Shown piece after piece: positions 1 to 7,146 of a DNA stretch of 35,641 nt; the first letter of the stretch is position 1; the number at the start of each line of letters is the position of its first letter. This DNA comes from UBA2160 sp964588665 (GTDB lineage Bacteria; Chloroflexota; Dehalococcoidia; Lucifugimonadales; UBA1123): contig CAZPQQ010000030.1 in NCBI GenBank assembly GCA_964588665.1, positions 1 to 35,641 on the forward strand. Reading direction: 5' to 3'. A program made the position numbers and the translations under genes. The notes under the pieces are model-generated. The model was given only the letters and a program-made list of their open reading frames with translations. It was not told the origin of the DNA and ran no database searches.

Positions 1-60
1 TCAGCTCAAAGTCTCTATTAACAATCTGTCCCATTTGGGCTGACAGCCAACAGTCAGGAC

Positions 61-561
61 GTGTTCGCGCCGGAATTCACTCAGTATACGAAGATGCACA
101 CCGTCGATGCCGTTCTGAATCTGCGCATGGACATCCTGTGGGACGCGATACGCCACTTGATTCTGCCGGTGGTCACTCTCTCGTATTTGAACTGGGCCCT
201 GATCCTGAGGGTCACTCGGTCAGCCACATTGGAGGCTTTGAATCAAGATTTCGTAAGGACCGCCAGGGCGAAAGGGTTGACTGAACGAACCGTTGTTTAC
301 GTCCACGTAATGCGCAATGCGCTTATCCCCGTCAGCACGATAGGCGGATTGTTGATAGTCGGCCTGCTCAACGGCGTCGTTATCACCGAGGTCGTCTTCA
401 ATTTCAAGGGCATGGGTTGGTTTTTTGCCAACGCGGCCTTGAACCTGGACGTGATTTCCGTGCTGGGCTTTACGATGTTCAACGGCGTTCTGATCACGAT
501 GGGAAACCTGGCCGTCGATATTTCATATGGATTCCTTGACCCACGAGTGAGGTTGTCATGA
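61..561 (+). CDS. ABC transporter permease, DppB-type, 5'-incomplete
   Basis: This is the C-terminal half of a binding-protein-dependent transport permease of the peptide/nickel (DppB/OppB) family, an inner-membrane channel subunit. The EAA-type cytoplasmic loop is visible: RTARAKGLTERTVVYVHVMRNALIP, split here as RTARAKGLTE then RTVVYVHVMRNALIP, at residues 66-90. Hydrophobic helices flank it, and it ends in the family-typical LDPRVRLS. Full-length relatives have about 310-330 residues, but only 166 are open from the GTG at 61. The frame stays open back to 22, and a TAA at 19-21 blocks extension. The peptide from 22 onward (VPFGLTANSQDVFAPEFTQY) resembles the periplasmic loop of the family, so coding probably starts upstream and the gene is cut or broken here. 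Its stop overlaps the ATG of the next permease (ATGA), showing operon coupling. The peptide substrate class is family inference only. Confidence 0.85.
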   Translation: MFAPEFTQYTKMHTVDAVLNLRMDILWDAIRHLILPVVTLSYLNWALILRVTRSATLEALNQDFVRTARAKGLTERTVVYVHVMRNALIPVSTIGGLLIVGLLNGVVITEVVFNFKGMGWFFANAALNLDVISVLGFTMFNGVLITMGNLAVDISYGFLDPRVRLS

Positions 562-1535
562 TCACCTCCGACAAGTCGGATACGGCGCAGGCTGACGCTT
601 CTGGTCGGTGGTGGTCAGCGATTCGGACCGCTGTGTCCGAATCCCGGTCGTTTGGCGTGTTCAAAGCCCTCGTCGCCAACCGCCTCGCGCTGACCGGCAT
701 GGTGTTGTTGTCGGCATTCGCATTCGTCGCGATAGCGGCGCCGATCCTCGCGCCACCTGCATATTCAGAGGCGGCATACAAAATGCCACGGGACGGTTTC
801 AAGACGGAGCCCCAACTGCCAAGCGACGAACACATATTTGGCACGACTCAGGGGCAATACGATATCTATTACGGGATCGTTTGGGGGACTCGCACCGCGT
901 TCAAGGTAGGGTTGGTCGTGACGTCCGCCACGGTCGTGATCGGTCTGATCGTCGGCAGCATCGCAGGGTACTACGGCGGCTGGATTGACGAGATCCTGAT
1001 GAAAGTCACGGAAATCTTCATGGCTTTCCCGTTCCTGCTGGCCGCGTTGACGATGGCGGTAGTCATCAAATCGACGCGCCCGCAGACCGAAGGGATATAC
1101 GTTGGAATGCTGGCGCTGATCATCTTTGCGTGGATGGGCTACGCCCGCTTGATCAGGGGCGACATCCTGAGCACCAAAGAGCGGGACTACGTGTTGGCGG
1201 CGCGAACGGTCGGCGCTGGCGACTTGCGCATACTGCTCAGGCACGTCTTGCCCAACTCGTTCTATCCAACCTTGGTCGTCGCCTCGATGGACATCGGCGC
1301 CATCGTTATTTCATTCGCGGCACTCAGCTTCCTTGGCCTGGGCGCCGAGGAAGGCTACGCCGACTGGGGCCAGATGATTTCACTCGCGCGCAACTGGATC
1401 CCGACGTTGTCGACCCACTGGCACATCATCGTCTTCCCTGGCGGCGCCATCGTTCTGTTCGTATTGTCGTGGAACCTCGTCGGCGACGCGCTGCGCGACA
1501 TACTCGACCCTCGCCTTCGCGGCCAGGGAATCTGA
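558..1535 (+). CDS. ABC transporter permease, DppC-type
   Basis: This is the second permease of a peptide/nickel-type ABC importer, expected to pair with the DppB-like protein encoded just upstream. The 325-residue length fits DppC/OppC. A cytoplasmic N-terminus precedes a first membrane helix at about residues 46-66 (GMVLLSAFAFVAIAAPILA). A periplasmic loop follows, then a five-helix core. The EAA loop is DYVLAARTVGAGDLRILLRHVLPN at about 212-235 (key residues A216, G220, H230, P234). It ends in DILDPRLRGQG, the usual DppC tail. The ATG overlaps the stop of the preceding gene by four bases, so the two are translationally coupled. No ATPase or binding-protein gene follows, so those must lie upstream of the window or elsewhere. 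The transported solute cannot be told from sequence. Confidence 0.93.
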   Translation: MITSDKSDTAQADASGRWWSAIRTAVSESRSFGVFKALVANRLALTGMVLLSAFAFVAIAAPILAPPAYSEAAYKMPRDGFKTEPQLPSDEHIFGTTQGQYDIYYGIVWGTRTAFKVGLVVTSATVVIGLIVGSIAGYYGGWIDEILMKVTEIFMAFPFLLAALTMAVVIKSTRPQTEGIYVGMLALIIFAWMGYARLIRGDILSTKERDYVLAARTVGAGDLRILLRHVLPNSFYPTLVVASMDIGAIVISFAALSFLGLGAEEGYADWGQMISLARNWIPTLSTHWHIIVFPGGAIVLFVLSWNLVGDALRDILDPRLRGQGI

Positions 1536-1934
1536 CGCTGGCAATCTGAGAGCGCCGGGCCGTGGATCGGCCGACACGCTCGGAATGTCCGGCGGCGCGG
1601 CGTCTGGGTTAAGGGCGACTGGGGTGGATTCCGTACGGGAGGATCTCAACCCTCCCGCTTGGTTCCGAGATTGCATTCGAGGTCCAAGTGGATGCAACAT
1701 GCTCGCCGGAATCCTCGCGCCGAGAATCCCTGCGACACACCGGGAGGGTTTGAAACCCTCCCCCACAACCTTCTCTTGCAGTGCTGTCTTTCTTGTAAGC
1801 CCAACGGGTTTGGATACGGCCGTCGGTCGATCCGAATCGAGGCGCCTGCCGTCTTTCGCGTCACCGAGTGCACGTGCCCGTTATTAGATTCCCGTCGAAC
1901 GACCTCAGTGATCAAGCCTGTTGCAGCTTAGACC
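1536..1934. other. Convergent intergenic region holding REPIN-like element A
   Basis: This 399-bp gap lies between the 3' ends of the DppC-like permease (plus strand) and the SDR gene (minus strand). It contains the 137-bp palindrome-ended repeat annotated separately at 1632-1768. A short GGCCG/CGGCC inverted repeat lies just after the permease stop. Small open frames here (1585-1887 and 1659-1931) cross the repeat, look compositionally unlike proteins and are not called. I see no RNA gene. Confidence 0.6.
1632..1768. repeat. REPIN-like repeat, copy A
   Basis: About 137 bp with a palindromic unit at each end. The right end reads GGGAGGGTTT-G-AAACCCTCCC (1742-1762), ten paired bases around one. 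The left end (1637-1656) is a decayed version of the same unit in the opposite sense. Copy B at 14792-14929 aligns along the whole length, including the internal part: TGGTTYCGAG next to the left end, a CAACRTGYTCGCC block in the middle and ACACCGGGAGGG at the right. The inner sequence has diverged. Two inverted REP units around a spacer is the architecture called REPIN. No transposase is nearby. Confidence 0.75.
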
Positions 1935-2690
1935 TTAGGACGTGCCGATCTCGCCAGCCATGTCGCGGCGCATTGTCGGACGAATGACGAGCTCGGGGAT
2001 CGCCGTGCGCCAGTCGAGCCGCGCGATGAGCGCGATGGCCGCCGCCGCGTCTTCCGCCGGCACCATGGTCTCTCTGGCCTCTGACGAGGGCGGAACAGGC
2101 CGGTTGTTCATGATCGGAGTGTCAACTTCGCCTGGTATGACGACCGTGGCGCGGATGCCCGTGTTGACGTACTCAGCGGATAGGAAGTGCGTGAAGTTGA
2201 TCACCGCCGCTTTTGCCGCGGAGTAACTCATCCCCGCCAGTAGACTTGGGCTGGTCCCCGCCATCGACGAAACGTTGATGATGGTCCCTCGCTTGGCCTC
2301 GAGCATAGAAGGAATCGCCGCCTGGGTGCAGAACACGGTGCCCATCAAGTTGGATTCCATCACCTGCCGAAGTTCCTCGGGGGTCGTCGTGAGCAACTTC
2401 CGGTGCGCCGAGCTATGACCCGCGTTGTTGACGAGGATGTCGATCTTGCCGTAGGAGTCGAGCACGGATTTTGCCATTTCGTTCACGGCCTCATTATCGG
2501 CCACGTCCAATCCGAACGCCGCCGCTTTGCCGCCCGCCGCTTCGATCTCAGCCTTGACGTCCTCGACCTTCGAGAGCGTGCGGCCCACCGCTACGATCGT
2601 GGCGCCTTCCGCCGCCATCATTATTGCGGCGGACCTGCCGATCCCGCTGCCTCCGCCCGTCATTATGCATACCTTGCCTTCGAGTCCCAT
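1935..2690 (-). CDS. SDR-family NAD(P)-dependent oxidoreductase
   Basis: A classical short-chain dehydrogenase/reductase of 251 residues, a usual length for the family. It is a soluble enzyme that oxidises or reduces an alcohol/ketone with NAD(P). The Rossmann nucleotide-binding motif TGGGSGIG is at residues 11-18. NNAG is at 88-91, the catalytic Asn is near 114 (MESNLMG), Ser is at 141-142, and the YxxxK pair is Y156/K160 (SYSAAK). The ATG at 2690 follows a clear ribosome binding site, GGAGG, six bases upstream. The C-terminal part after the PGEVDTPI motif is the usual substrate-specificity region and gives no recognisable substrate. The next gene on this strand, an EamA transporter, ends 94 bp upstream, so the two may be co-transcribed. 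Confidence 0.93.
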   Translation of the reverse strand: MGLEGKVCIMTGGGSGIGRSAAIMMAAEGATIVAVGRTLSKVEDVKAEIEAAGGKAAAFGLDVADNEAVNEMAKSVLDSYGKIDILVNNAGHSSAHRKLLTTTPEELRQVMESNLMGTVFCTQAAIPSMLEAKRGTIINVSSMAGTSPSLLAGMSYSAAKAAVINFTHFLSAEYVNTGIRATVVIPGEVDTPIMNNRPVPPSSEARETMVPAEDAAAAIALIARLDWRTAIPELVIRPTMRRDMAGEIGTS

Positions 2691-2784
2691 CGATTACCTC
2701 CACTGTATTGTTTCGGTGCTCATGTCGAACCGACGCTCGCCGGTTCCTAACGTCAATCTCCGATCGTGATGTACCTAAGTCCCG

Positions 2785-3651
2785 TCAAGGCGCCAGCGCC
2801 ATTCCGAGCAGGCCCGCGATCAAAATGGCGACTCCGGCGATCTGGTTTGGCGCCAGGCTCTCCTTGAACAGGAACACCCCACCAAGCATGGGCACGACCG
2901 GATAGGCGGTCGCCGCCGCTCCGACAATCGACACAAGGCCGATTTCGGCCCCTCTGGCGAATGCGAAGTTGCTGCCGGTCTCCAATAGAGCCACGACAAC
3001 AATTCCCGCTCCGACGATCTTGGTCATCCCGTGCCAAGGCCAGGCGCGCCGCACAACGGCCACCGGCGTGATCATGACCAACATGAACACCTTGGACAGG
3101 TACATGGGCAAAAACCATCCCAAATCCTGGGACATGGCTCCAATGCCAAACTGCCAAACGCCTGCCCCGACCGACACGCCGATGCTCAGCAACACCCCCA
3201 TGCCCAGCATCTTTTGCCTCGACCGCATCGCTCGCAGGTCGACCGACGCCAACACCACCCCGCCTATCGTAGCCGCAACGCCGACGAACTGCCACGCCCC
3301 CAGGTGTTCGTCGAGGAAAATCACCGCCAACAATACGACGATCACGGTGTGAGCGGCCAAAACGGGGCTGACCACTGCCACCGGGCCAAGCTGAAGCGCT
3401 TTATAGAGGCCAATAATGAAGGCAAACAGCGGCGCGGAGAGGCCGATCAGCTTCAACAACTCGCCGCCTGTGATTGAGCCCAGACCCGACTCCACCGGCA
3501 GGTAGAACGAGAATGCCAAGACCGCGATGAATTGAATTCCGAGGACCGTTCGCGGCACCCCGTATCGCCGCGTCAGTACGGTGGCGATCACGTCGGAGAC
3601 CCCGAGCCCGGTGGCGGCCGCCAGCCCGAAGGCTATGCTCTCAAGAACCAT
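2785..3651 (-). CDS. EamA/DMT-superfamily transporter
   Basis: A 288-residue, very hydrophobic membrane protein with about ten predicted helices arranged as two five-helix halves. This is the EamA (drug/metabolite transporter) layout. The end of the first half shows the family-typical block HLGAWQFVGVAATIGGVVL at about residues 115-133. The second half ends LFKESLAPNQIAGVAILIAG, the equivalent position in the second repeat. It probably exports or exchanges a small metabolite across the inner membrane; the substrate is not predictable. The ATG at 3651 has a GAGGG sequence directly against it, closer than usual, so the start is not certain, but no better start codon is seen nearby. It lies between the SDR gene and the VIT-type gene, all on the minus strand. 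Confidence 0.88.
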   Translation of the reverse strand: MVLESIAFGLAAATGLGVSDVIATVLTRRYGVPRTVLGIQFIAVLAFSFYLPVESGLGSITGGELLKLIGLSAPLFAFIIGLYKALQLGPVAVVSPVLAAHTVIVVLLAVIFLDEHLGAWQFVGVAATIGGVVLASVDLRAMRSRQKMLGMGVLLSIGVSVGAGVWQFGIGAMSQDLGWFLPMYLSKVFMLVMITPVAVVRRAWPWHGMTKIVGAGIVVVALLETGSNFAFARGAEIGLVSIVGAAATAYPVVPMLGGVFLFKESLAPNQIAGVAILIAGLLGMALAP

Positions 3652-3712
3652 CCCTCGCCGGCTAGAGTGTCATTGGCTGTCGCGATGTTTGCTCACATGC
3701 CACAGTCAACGC

Positions 3713-4831
3713 TTAACCCAGAACCGTCACGCCGATCAACCGGCCCACGCTGTAGGTCACCGCCGCCGCGAGACCGCCGGCGAACAGCATTCTCGCGCCG
3801 CCCAAAACCGCGCTGCGGCCGGAGTTCACGGATACAAACGCCCCGACTAAAATCAACGCCACCGCGCTGAAGACTGCGCTCAGGGTGAATGCCATACTCG
3901 CGGCGCCGAACAAGTATGGGAGGATAGGAACTATCGCTCCCAGCACGAACGCGACGAACGAGCTGCTCGCAGCTCCCCAAGGCGAACCAAGCGCCTTCGG
4001 GTCCAACCCCAACTCTTCACGGGCCATCGTTTCGAGGGCGACGTCCGGTTGAGCCATGATCCGATCTGCGATTCTCCGCGCCTCTTCCTCCGTCATGCCT
4101 TTGGCCTTGTAGATCAGAACGAGTTCGGCGTGTTCTTCCTCAGGCCATTCAGCCAATTCGGCCGCTTCCACGCTGATCTGGTGTTCATAGATGTCTCGTT
4201 GCGAGCGCACGGACACGTATTCGCCCGCGGCCATCGAGAACGCTCCCGCCAAGAGCCCGGCGACACCGGCGAGCAGAACGAAATCGGCGTTGTCGGTGCC
4301 TCCGGCGACGCCCATCACCAGGCTGAAGTTGGACACGAGCCCATCGTTCACGCCGAGGATGGCGGCCCGAATGCTTCCGCCGCTGCCGACCGCCGCGTGC
4401 GTCACTTCACCGGACGATTTGCCAGTCGACATGGCCCGAAGCACGCGGGCGTGTTGTCGTTCGTCGTGGACCAGATCGGTGGCCTCGGGGTCCACGGCGT
4501 ATTTGCTGATGTCCTTGGCCTCGCCCCGGACCAGCCACGGTATCACGATAGAGGAGCCGAAAAACTTCGCGACGACCTGGTATGCACGGACACGCGGTCC
4601 GCGGCCCGTGGGCTTGAGCGTGGTCGGGTCGATGCCCAGCTTCTCCGCCCACCGCGAGGCGTGACGCATCTCGGCCTGCACCAGCTCTCGAAACGCATCA
4701 GAGCGGTATCCGTCCTCTTCCGTATCGGCCAACGCGCCGTACATCGCCGCCGCTTCGAGTTCGGCTTTCAAATATCCCTTGTAACGCTTTTCGTCTGATG
4801 CGGCTAGACGCAATTCATGCCGTCCGTCCAT
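3713..4831 (-). CDS. Ferritin-like domain fused to VIT1/CCC1 metal transporter
   Basis: A 372-residue fusion. Residues 10-135 form a ferritin-like (rubrerythrin-type) four-helix domain with candidate di-iron ligands E24/E26, E54-x2-H57 and E124-x2-H127. Residues 150-372 form a VIT1/CCC1 membrane domain, with the signature NDGLVSNFSLVMGVAGG at 162-178 and MAAGEYVSVRSQ at 200-211. An acidic cytosolic helix pair follows (EEEHAELV, TEEEARRIADRI), and then the C-terminal membrane helices. VIT1/CCC1 proteins move Fe(II) or Mn(II) out of the cytosol. The added ferritin-like domain is known in the erythrin-VIT (mbfA-like) group, where it is thought to sense or deliver iron. An iron/manganese detoxification role is therefore likely. 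A candidate extended -10 promoter lies about 85 bp upstream. No strong Shine-Dalgarno sequence precedes the ATG. Confidence 0.9.
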   Translation of the reverse strand: MDGRHELRLAASDEKRYKGYLKAELEAAAMYGALADTEEDGYRSDAFRELVQAEMRHASRWAEKLGIDPTTLKPTGRGPRVRAYQVVAKFFGSSIVIPWLVRGEAKDISKYAVDPEATDLVHDERQHARVLRAMSTGKSSGEVTHAAVGSGGSIRAAILGVNDGLVSNFSLVMGVAGGTDNADFVLLAGVAGLLAGAFSMAAGEYVSVRSQRDIYEHQISVEAAELAEWPEEEHAELVLIYKAKGMTEEEARRIADRIMAQPDVALETMAREELGLDPKALGSPWGAASSSFVAFVLGAIVPILPYLFGAASMAFTLSAVFSAVALILVGAFVSVNSGRSAVLGGARMLFAGGLAAAVTYSVGRLIGVTVLG

Positions 4832-4913
4832 CCAATGATTAATTCAACCGTGACCGCGGGTGCGCAGGATCGGCGGCTAGATCGCGGCCAAATCGCCTCT
4901 TAGTCGAGGAGTC

Positions 4914-4926
4914 ATTCTAGCACAGG
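4914..4926 (-). promoter_or_regulatory. Candidate extended -10 promoter for the VIT-type gene
   Basis: On the minus strand this reads CCTGTGCTAGAAT: a TAGAAT hexamer preceded by TGC, the layout of an extended -10. It sits about 83 bp upstream of the ATG at 4831. No good -35 hexamer is found at the usual distance. Exactly the same 13 bases occur upstream of the MBL-fold gene at 17197-17209. Confidence 0.45.
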
Positions 4927-4998
4927 ATCGGCCTGTCTTAGCAGTCGATTTACATGCCCCAGTCCGGGATGTAACACCCGAGTGATCGGCGGCAGTCA

Positions 4999-5016
4999 AC
5001 CGACACTGGTGTCGGT
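4999..5016. terminator. Hairpin just downstream of nfo, possible terminator
   Basis: ACCGACAC-TG-GTGTCGGT is a perfect 8-bp inverted repeat with a two-base centre. It lies 18 bp past the nfo stop codon. No T-tract follows on the minus strand, so a canonical intrinsic terminator is not supported. It could instead be a protein-binding palindrome. Confidence 0.35.
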
Positions 5017-5034
5017 CAACCCGGGCATGTGCGA

Positions 5035-5904
5035 TCAGGCGACCTCGGGCGGCCTCGGGAGGCCCAGCCTATCTCGTATCGCCTTGAGGCGCTCGACATT
5101 CTCGCGGTCGGGGCCTTTCTTTTCCGGGCCAGGCACTTCCAGCAGGAACGGGACGTCGCGGAATGCTTCGTGCCCCATGATCGCTTCGAACCCGTCCAGT
5201 CCGATGAATCCTTCGCCGATGTTTTCATGCCGGTCGACTCCGGACCCAAGCTCCATCTTGGTGTCGTTTGCGTGCACCGCCACCAACCGATCGAGTCCAA
5301 TCTCACGATCGAATTCGTCCATCGCAGCCGCAACTCCTTCGGCATTGGCGAGGTCGTAGCCCGCGGCGAAAGAGTGCTGCGTGTCCAAGCAGATCTTCAC
5401 CCGGTCGTCGTCGATTGCAGCCAACATTCTGCCCAATTCCGCGAACGACGCCCCGATGTGGGCGCCCATCCCAGCGCTGTTTTCGATGATAAGCCAGGTA
5501 TCCTCCGGTGTCCGCGCGAGCGCCTCTTTCAACGCGCCCGCGGCTTGGTCGAGCACGCCGTCGAAGCCCTTGCCCTTGTGGCTGCCCCCGTGAAATATGA
5601 CGCCTGGGACGCCTAGGGCGTTGGCGGCGTTCATGTTCTCGACCAGACATTCGATCGATTTCTCCAGGATGTCCGGCGACCCGCCGACGTTCACCAGGTA
5701 GCTGCCGTGTATGAACGCCAGCCCCACGCCTGTCGAGACTGACCGCGACCGAAACTCCGCGACCTGCTCGTCTGACGGCTTCCTGAAGCGCCAGGCTCGT
5801 GGCGACGACGCGAATATCTGCACCGCTTCAGCCCCGATGTCGACGGCTCGATCGAATGCTGTCGCGGGTCCTCCTGCCGTGGACACGTGTGCACCGACTC
5901 TCAT
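5035..5904 (-). CDS. nfo: Endonuclease IV (AP endonuclease)
   Basis: Deoxyribonuclease IV cleaves DNA 5' to abasic sites in base excision repair. The set of tri-zinc ligands of the E. coli enzyme can be read off in order: the His of FIHGSYL, the His of VIFHGGSHKGKGF, the Glu of IIENSAG, Asp and His of CLDTQHSFAAGYD, the His of VAVHAND, Asp and His of GVDRHENIGEG, and the Glu of FLLEVPG. The frame is open further upstream to 6006. The ATG at 5904 (MRVGAHVSTAGG) matches the family N-terminus and follows GGAGAG with good spacing, giving 289 residues. It has its own promoter with an embedded inverted repeat, divergent from the 6PGDH-like gene, which points to regulated expression. Confidence 0.95.
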   Translation of the reverse strand: MRVGAHVSTAGGPATAFDRAVDIGAEAVQIFASSPRAWRFRKPSDEQVAEFRSRSVSTGVGLAFIHGSYLVNVGGSPDILEKSIECLVENMNAANALGVPGVIFHGGSHKGKGFDGVLDQAAGALKEALARTPEDTWLIIENSAGMGAHIGASFAELGRMLAAIDDDRVKICLDTQHSFAAGYDLANAEGVAAAMDEFDREIGLDRLVAVHANDTKMELGSGVDRHENIGEGFIGLDGFEAIMGHEAFRDVPFLLEVPGPEKKGPDRENVERLKAIRDRLGLPRPPEVA

Positions 5905-5970
5905 TGTCTGCTCTCCACTCTGATGTTTGGCGCTCCCGATACGGACGAAATCCGATCGGCGCGGCCCGAA

Positions 5971-6001
5971 GCCAGCCCAAAGCGAATTGTATTGGGCTGG
6001 C
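5971..6001. promoter_or_regulatory. Perfect inverted repeat (candidate operator) in the nfo promoter
   Basis: GCCAGCCCAA at 5971-5980 and TTGGGCTGGC at 5992-6001 are exact reverse complements separated by 11 bases. The loop holds the minus-strand -10 hexamer TACAAT (5986-5991), so a protein bound to both arms would cover the nfo promoter. It could also form an RNA hairpin in a longer transcript, but the overlap with promoter elements favours an operator. Confidence 0.6.
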
Positions 6002-6014
6002 GTCAATTTCTCCA
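5986..6014 (-). promoter_or_regulatory. Promoter for nfo
   Basis: On the minus strand, TGGAGA (4/6 to the -35 consensus) is followed by 17 bases and TACAAT (5/6 to the -10 consensus). The predicted start is near 5979, which gives a leader of about 75 bases before the nfo ATG at 5904. Confidence 0.55.
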
Positions 6015-6044
6015 GTATTCCTCAGCACGTGAGCGACCCTCACT

Positions 6045-6073
6045 TTGCCTGTCTGTTCCCGCTGACCTATAAT
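6045..6073 (+). promoter_or_regulatory. Promoter for the 6PGDH-like oxidoreductase gene
   Basis: TTGCCT (4/6), a 17-base spacer, and a perfect TATAAT at 6068-6073. Transcription would start near 6080, about 50 bases before the ATG at 6130. It is divergent from the nfo promoter, with about 30 bp between the two -35 elements. Confidence 0.65.
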
Positions 6074-6129
6074 CGGACAATCCGCGATGCGCCATATTGA
6101 GCGCAGCCAACAATGGAGATGGAACACCT

Positions 6130-7029
6130 ATGACGATAAAGACGATCGCGATCTTGAGTCCTGGCGACATGGGCCACGGCGTGGGCAAAGCGCTGGGCGA
6201 AAACGGGTTCGAGGTGATCACCTGTTTGACCGGCCGCAGCGACCGAACGCGAGCCCTCGCCGAAGAAGGCGGCATCAGAGACGTGCCGGATCTCGGCGAC
6301 ATGGCCGGTGAGGCGGACCTCGTGTTGTCCATTCTCGTGCCCTCTCAGGCGGCAGCGACCGCTCGCGCTTTCGCGGACGCCGCGAGCACGGCCGGCGCCA
6401 GCGCCGTGTATGCCGACTGCAACGCGGTCTCCCTCCGGACAGCTCGTGAGATCGACACGATAATCACAGGAGCAGGGTCACGGTTCATCGACGGCGGAAT
6501 CATCGGCGGCTCTCCCGCTCGTGGCGCAGCGCCGCGTTTCTACTGCTGCGGGCCGCACTCGTCGTTGATGATTGAACTCGACGGCAAAGGCATCGCCGTT
6601 CGCGACATCGGCGGCGAGGTGGGCCGCGCTTCCGGCATCAAGATGTGCTATGCGTCGTTCACGAAGGGAACTTCCGCCCTGCTGGTGGCGATGCTGACCG
6701 CTGCCGAGTCTCTCGGCCTGTCGGACGAGCTCGCATCGGAGCTGGCGTTCAGCCAGCCTGATACGCTGAAGCGCGCAGAAACCAGCGTGACTGGGCTGCC
6801 TTCAAACGCGGGCCGTTGGATCGGTGAGATGGAGGAGATCGCCGCCACGTTTGACGCAACCGGCGTGACCCCGCATCTCCACCGAGGCGCGGCAGAGATG
6901 TTCCGGTTGCTAGCCTCCACTCCGTTCGCCGACGAATCGCCCGAGACCGTGGACCGGTCACGCACGATGGCTGACACCATCAGAGTCGTTGCCGAGCACT
7001 TGCCCGCGAGGACAGAGATCGGCGACTGA
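6130..7029 (+). CDS. 6-phosphogluconate dehydrogenase-like NAD(P)-dependent oxidoreductase (DUF1932 type)
   Basis: A beta-hydroxyacid-dehydrogenase-type protein of 299 residues. The N-terminal Rossmann fold begins IAILSPGDMGHGVGKALGENG, with the glycine pattern G12, G16, G18 around residues 7-27. The central segment DGGIIGGSPARG corresponds to the substrate-binding loop of this superfamily. The C-terminal half, starting near GKGIAVRDIGGEVGRASGIKMCYASFTKG, is helical and matches the DUF1932 domain found in 6PGDH-like proteins. The presumed catalytic lysine is in that segment. The physiological substrate is unknown. The frame opens at a TTG at 6097, but the ATG at 6130 starts directly at the Rossmann strand and follows a GGAG at 6115-6118, so I prefer it. 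It has a good sigma70 promoter and is followed after 117 bp by an alcohol dehydrogenase on the same strand. Confidence 0.88.
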   Translation: MTIKTIAILSPGDMGHGVGKALGENGFEVITCLTGRSDRTRALAEEGGIRDVPDLGDMAGEADLVLSILVPSQAAATARAFADAASTAGASAVYADCNAVSLRTAREIDTIITGAGSRFIDGGIIGGSPARGAAPRFYCCGPHSSLMIELDGKGIAVRDIGGEVGRASGIKMCYASFTKGTSALLVAMLTAAESLGLSDELASELAFSQPDTLKRAETSVTGLPSNAGRWIGEMEEIAATFDATGVTPHLHRGAAEMFRLLASTPFADESPETVDRSRTMADTIRVVAEHLPARTEIGD

Positions 7030-7146
7030 AACGGTAGCATTGCGAGTCTTGAAGTCAAGATCGGGCGTGAGAGACTGTCTCCAGACGAGATTACGGGATT
7101 CGTCATCCACCATGCGAATCGAAACCCACCGCCGGGAGGGATCGAA

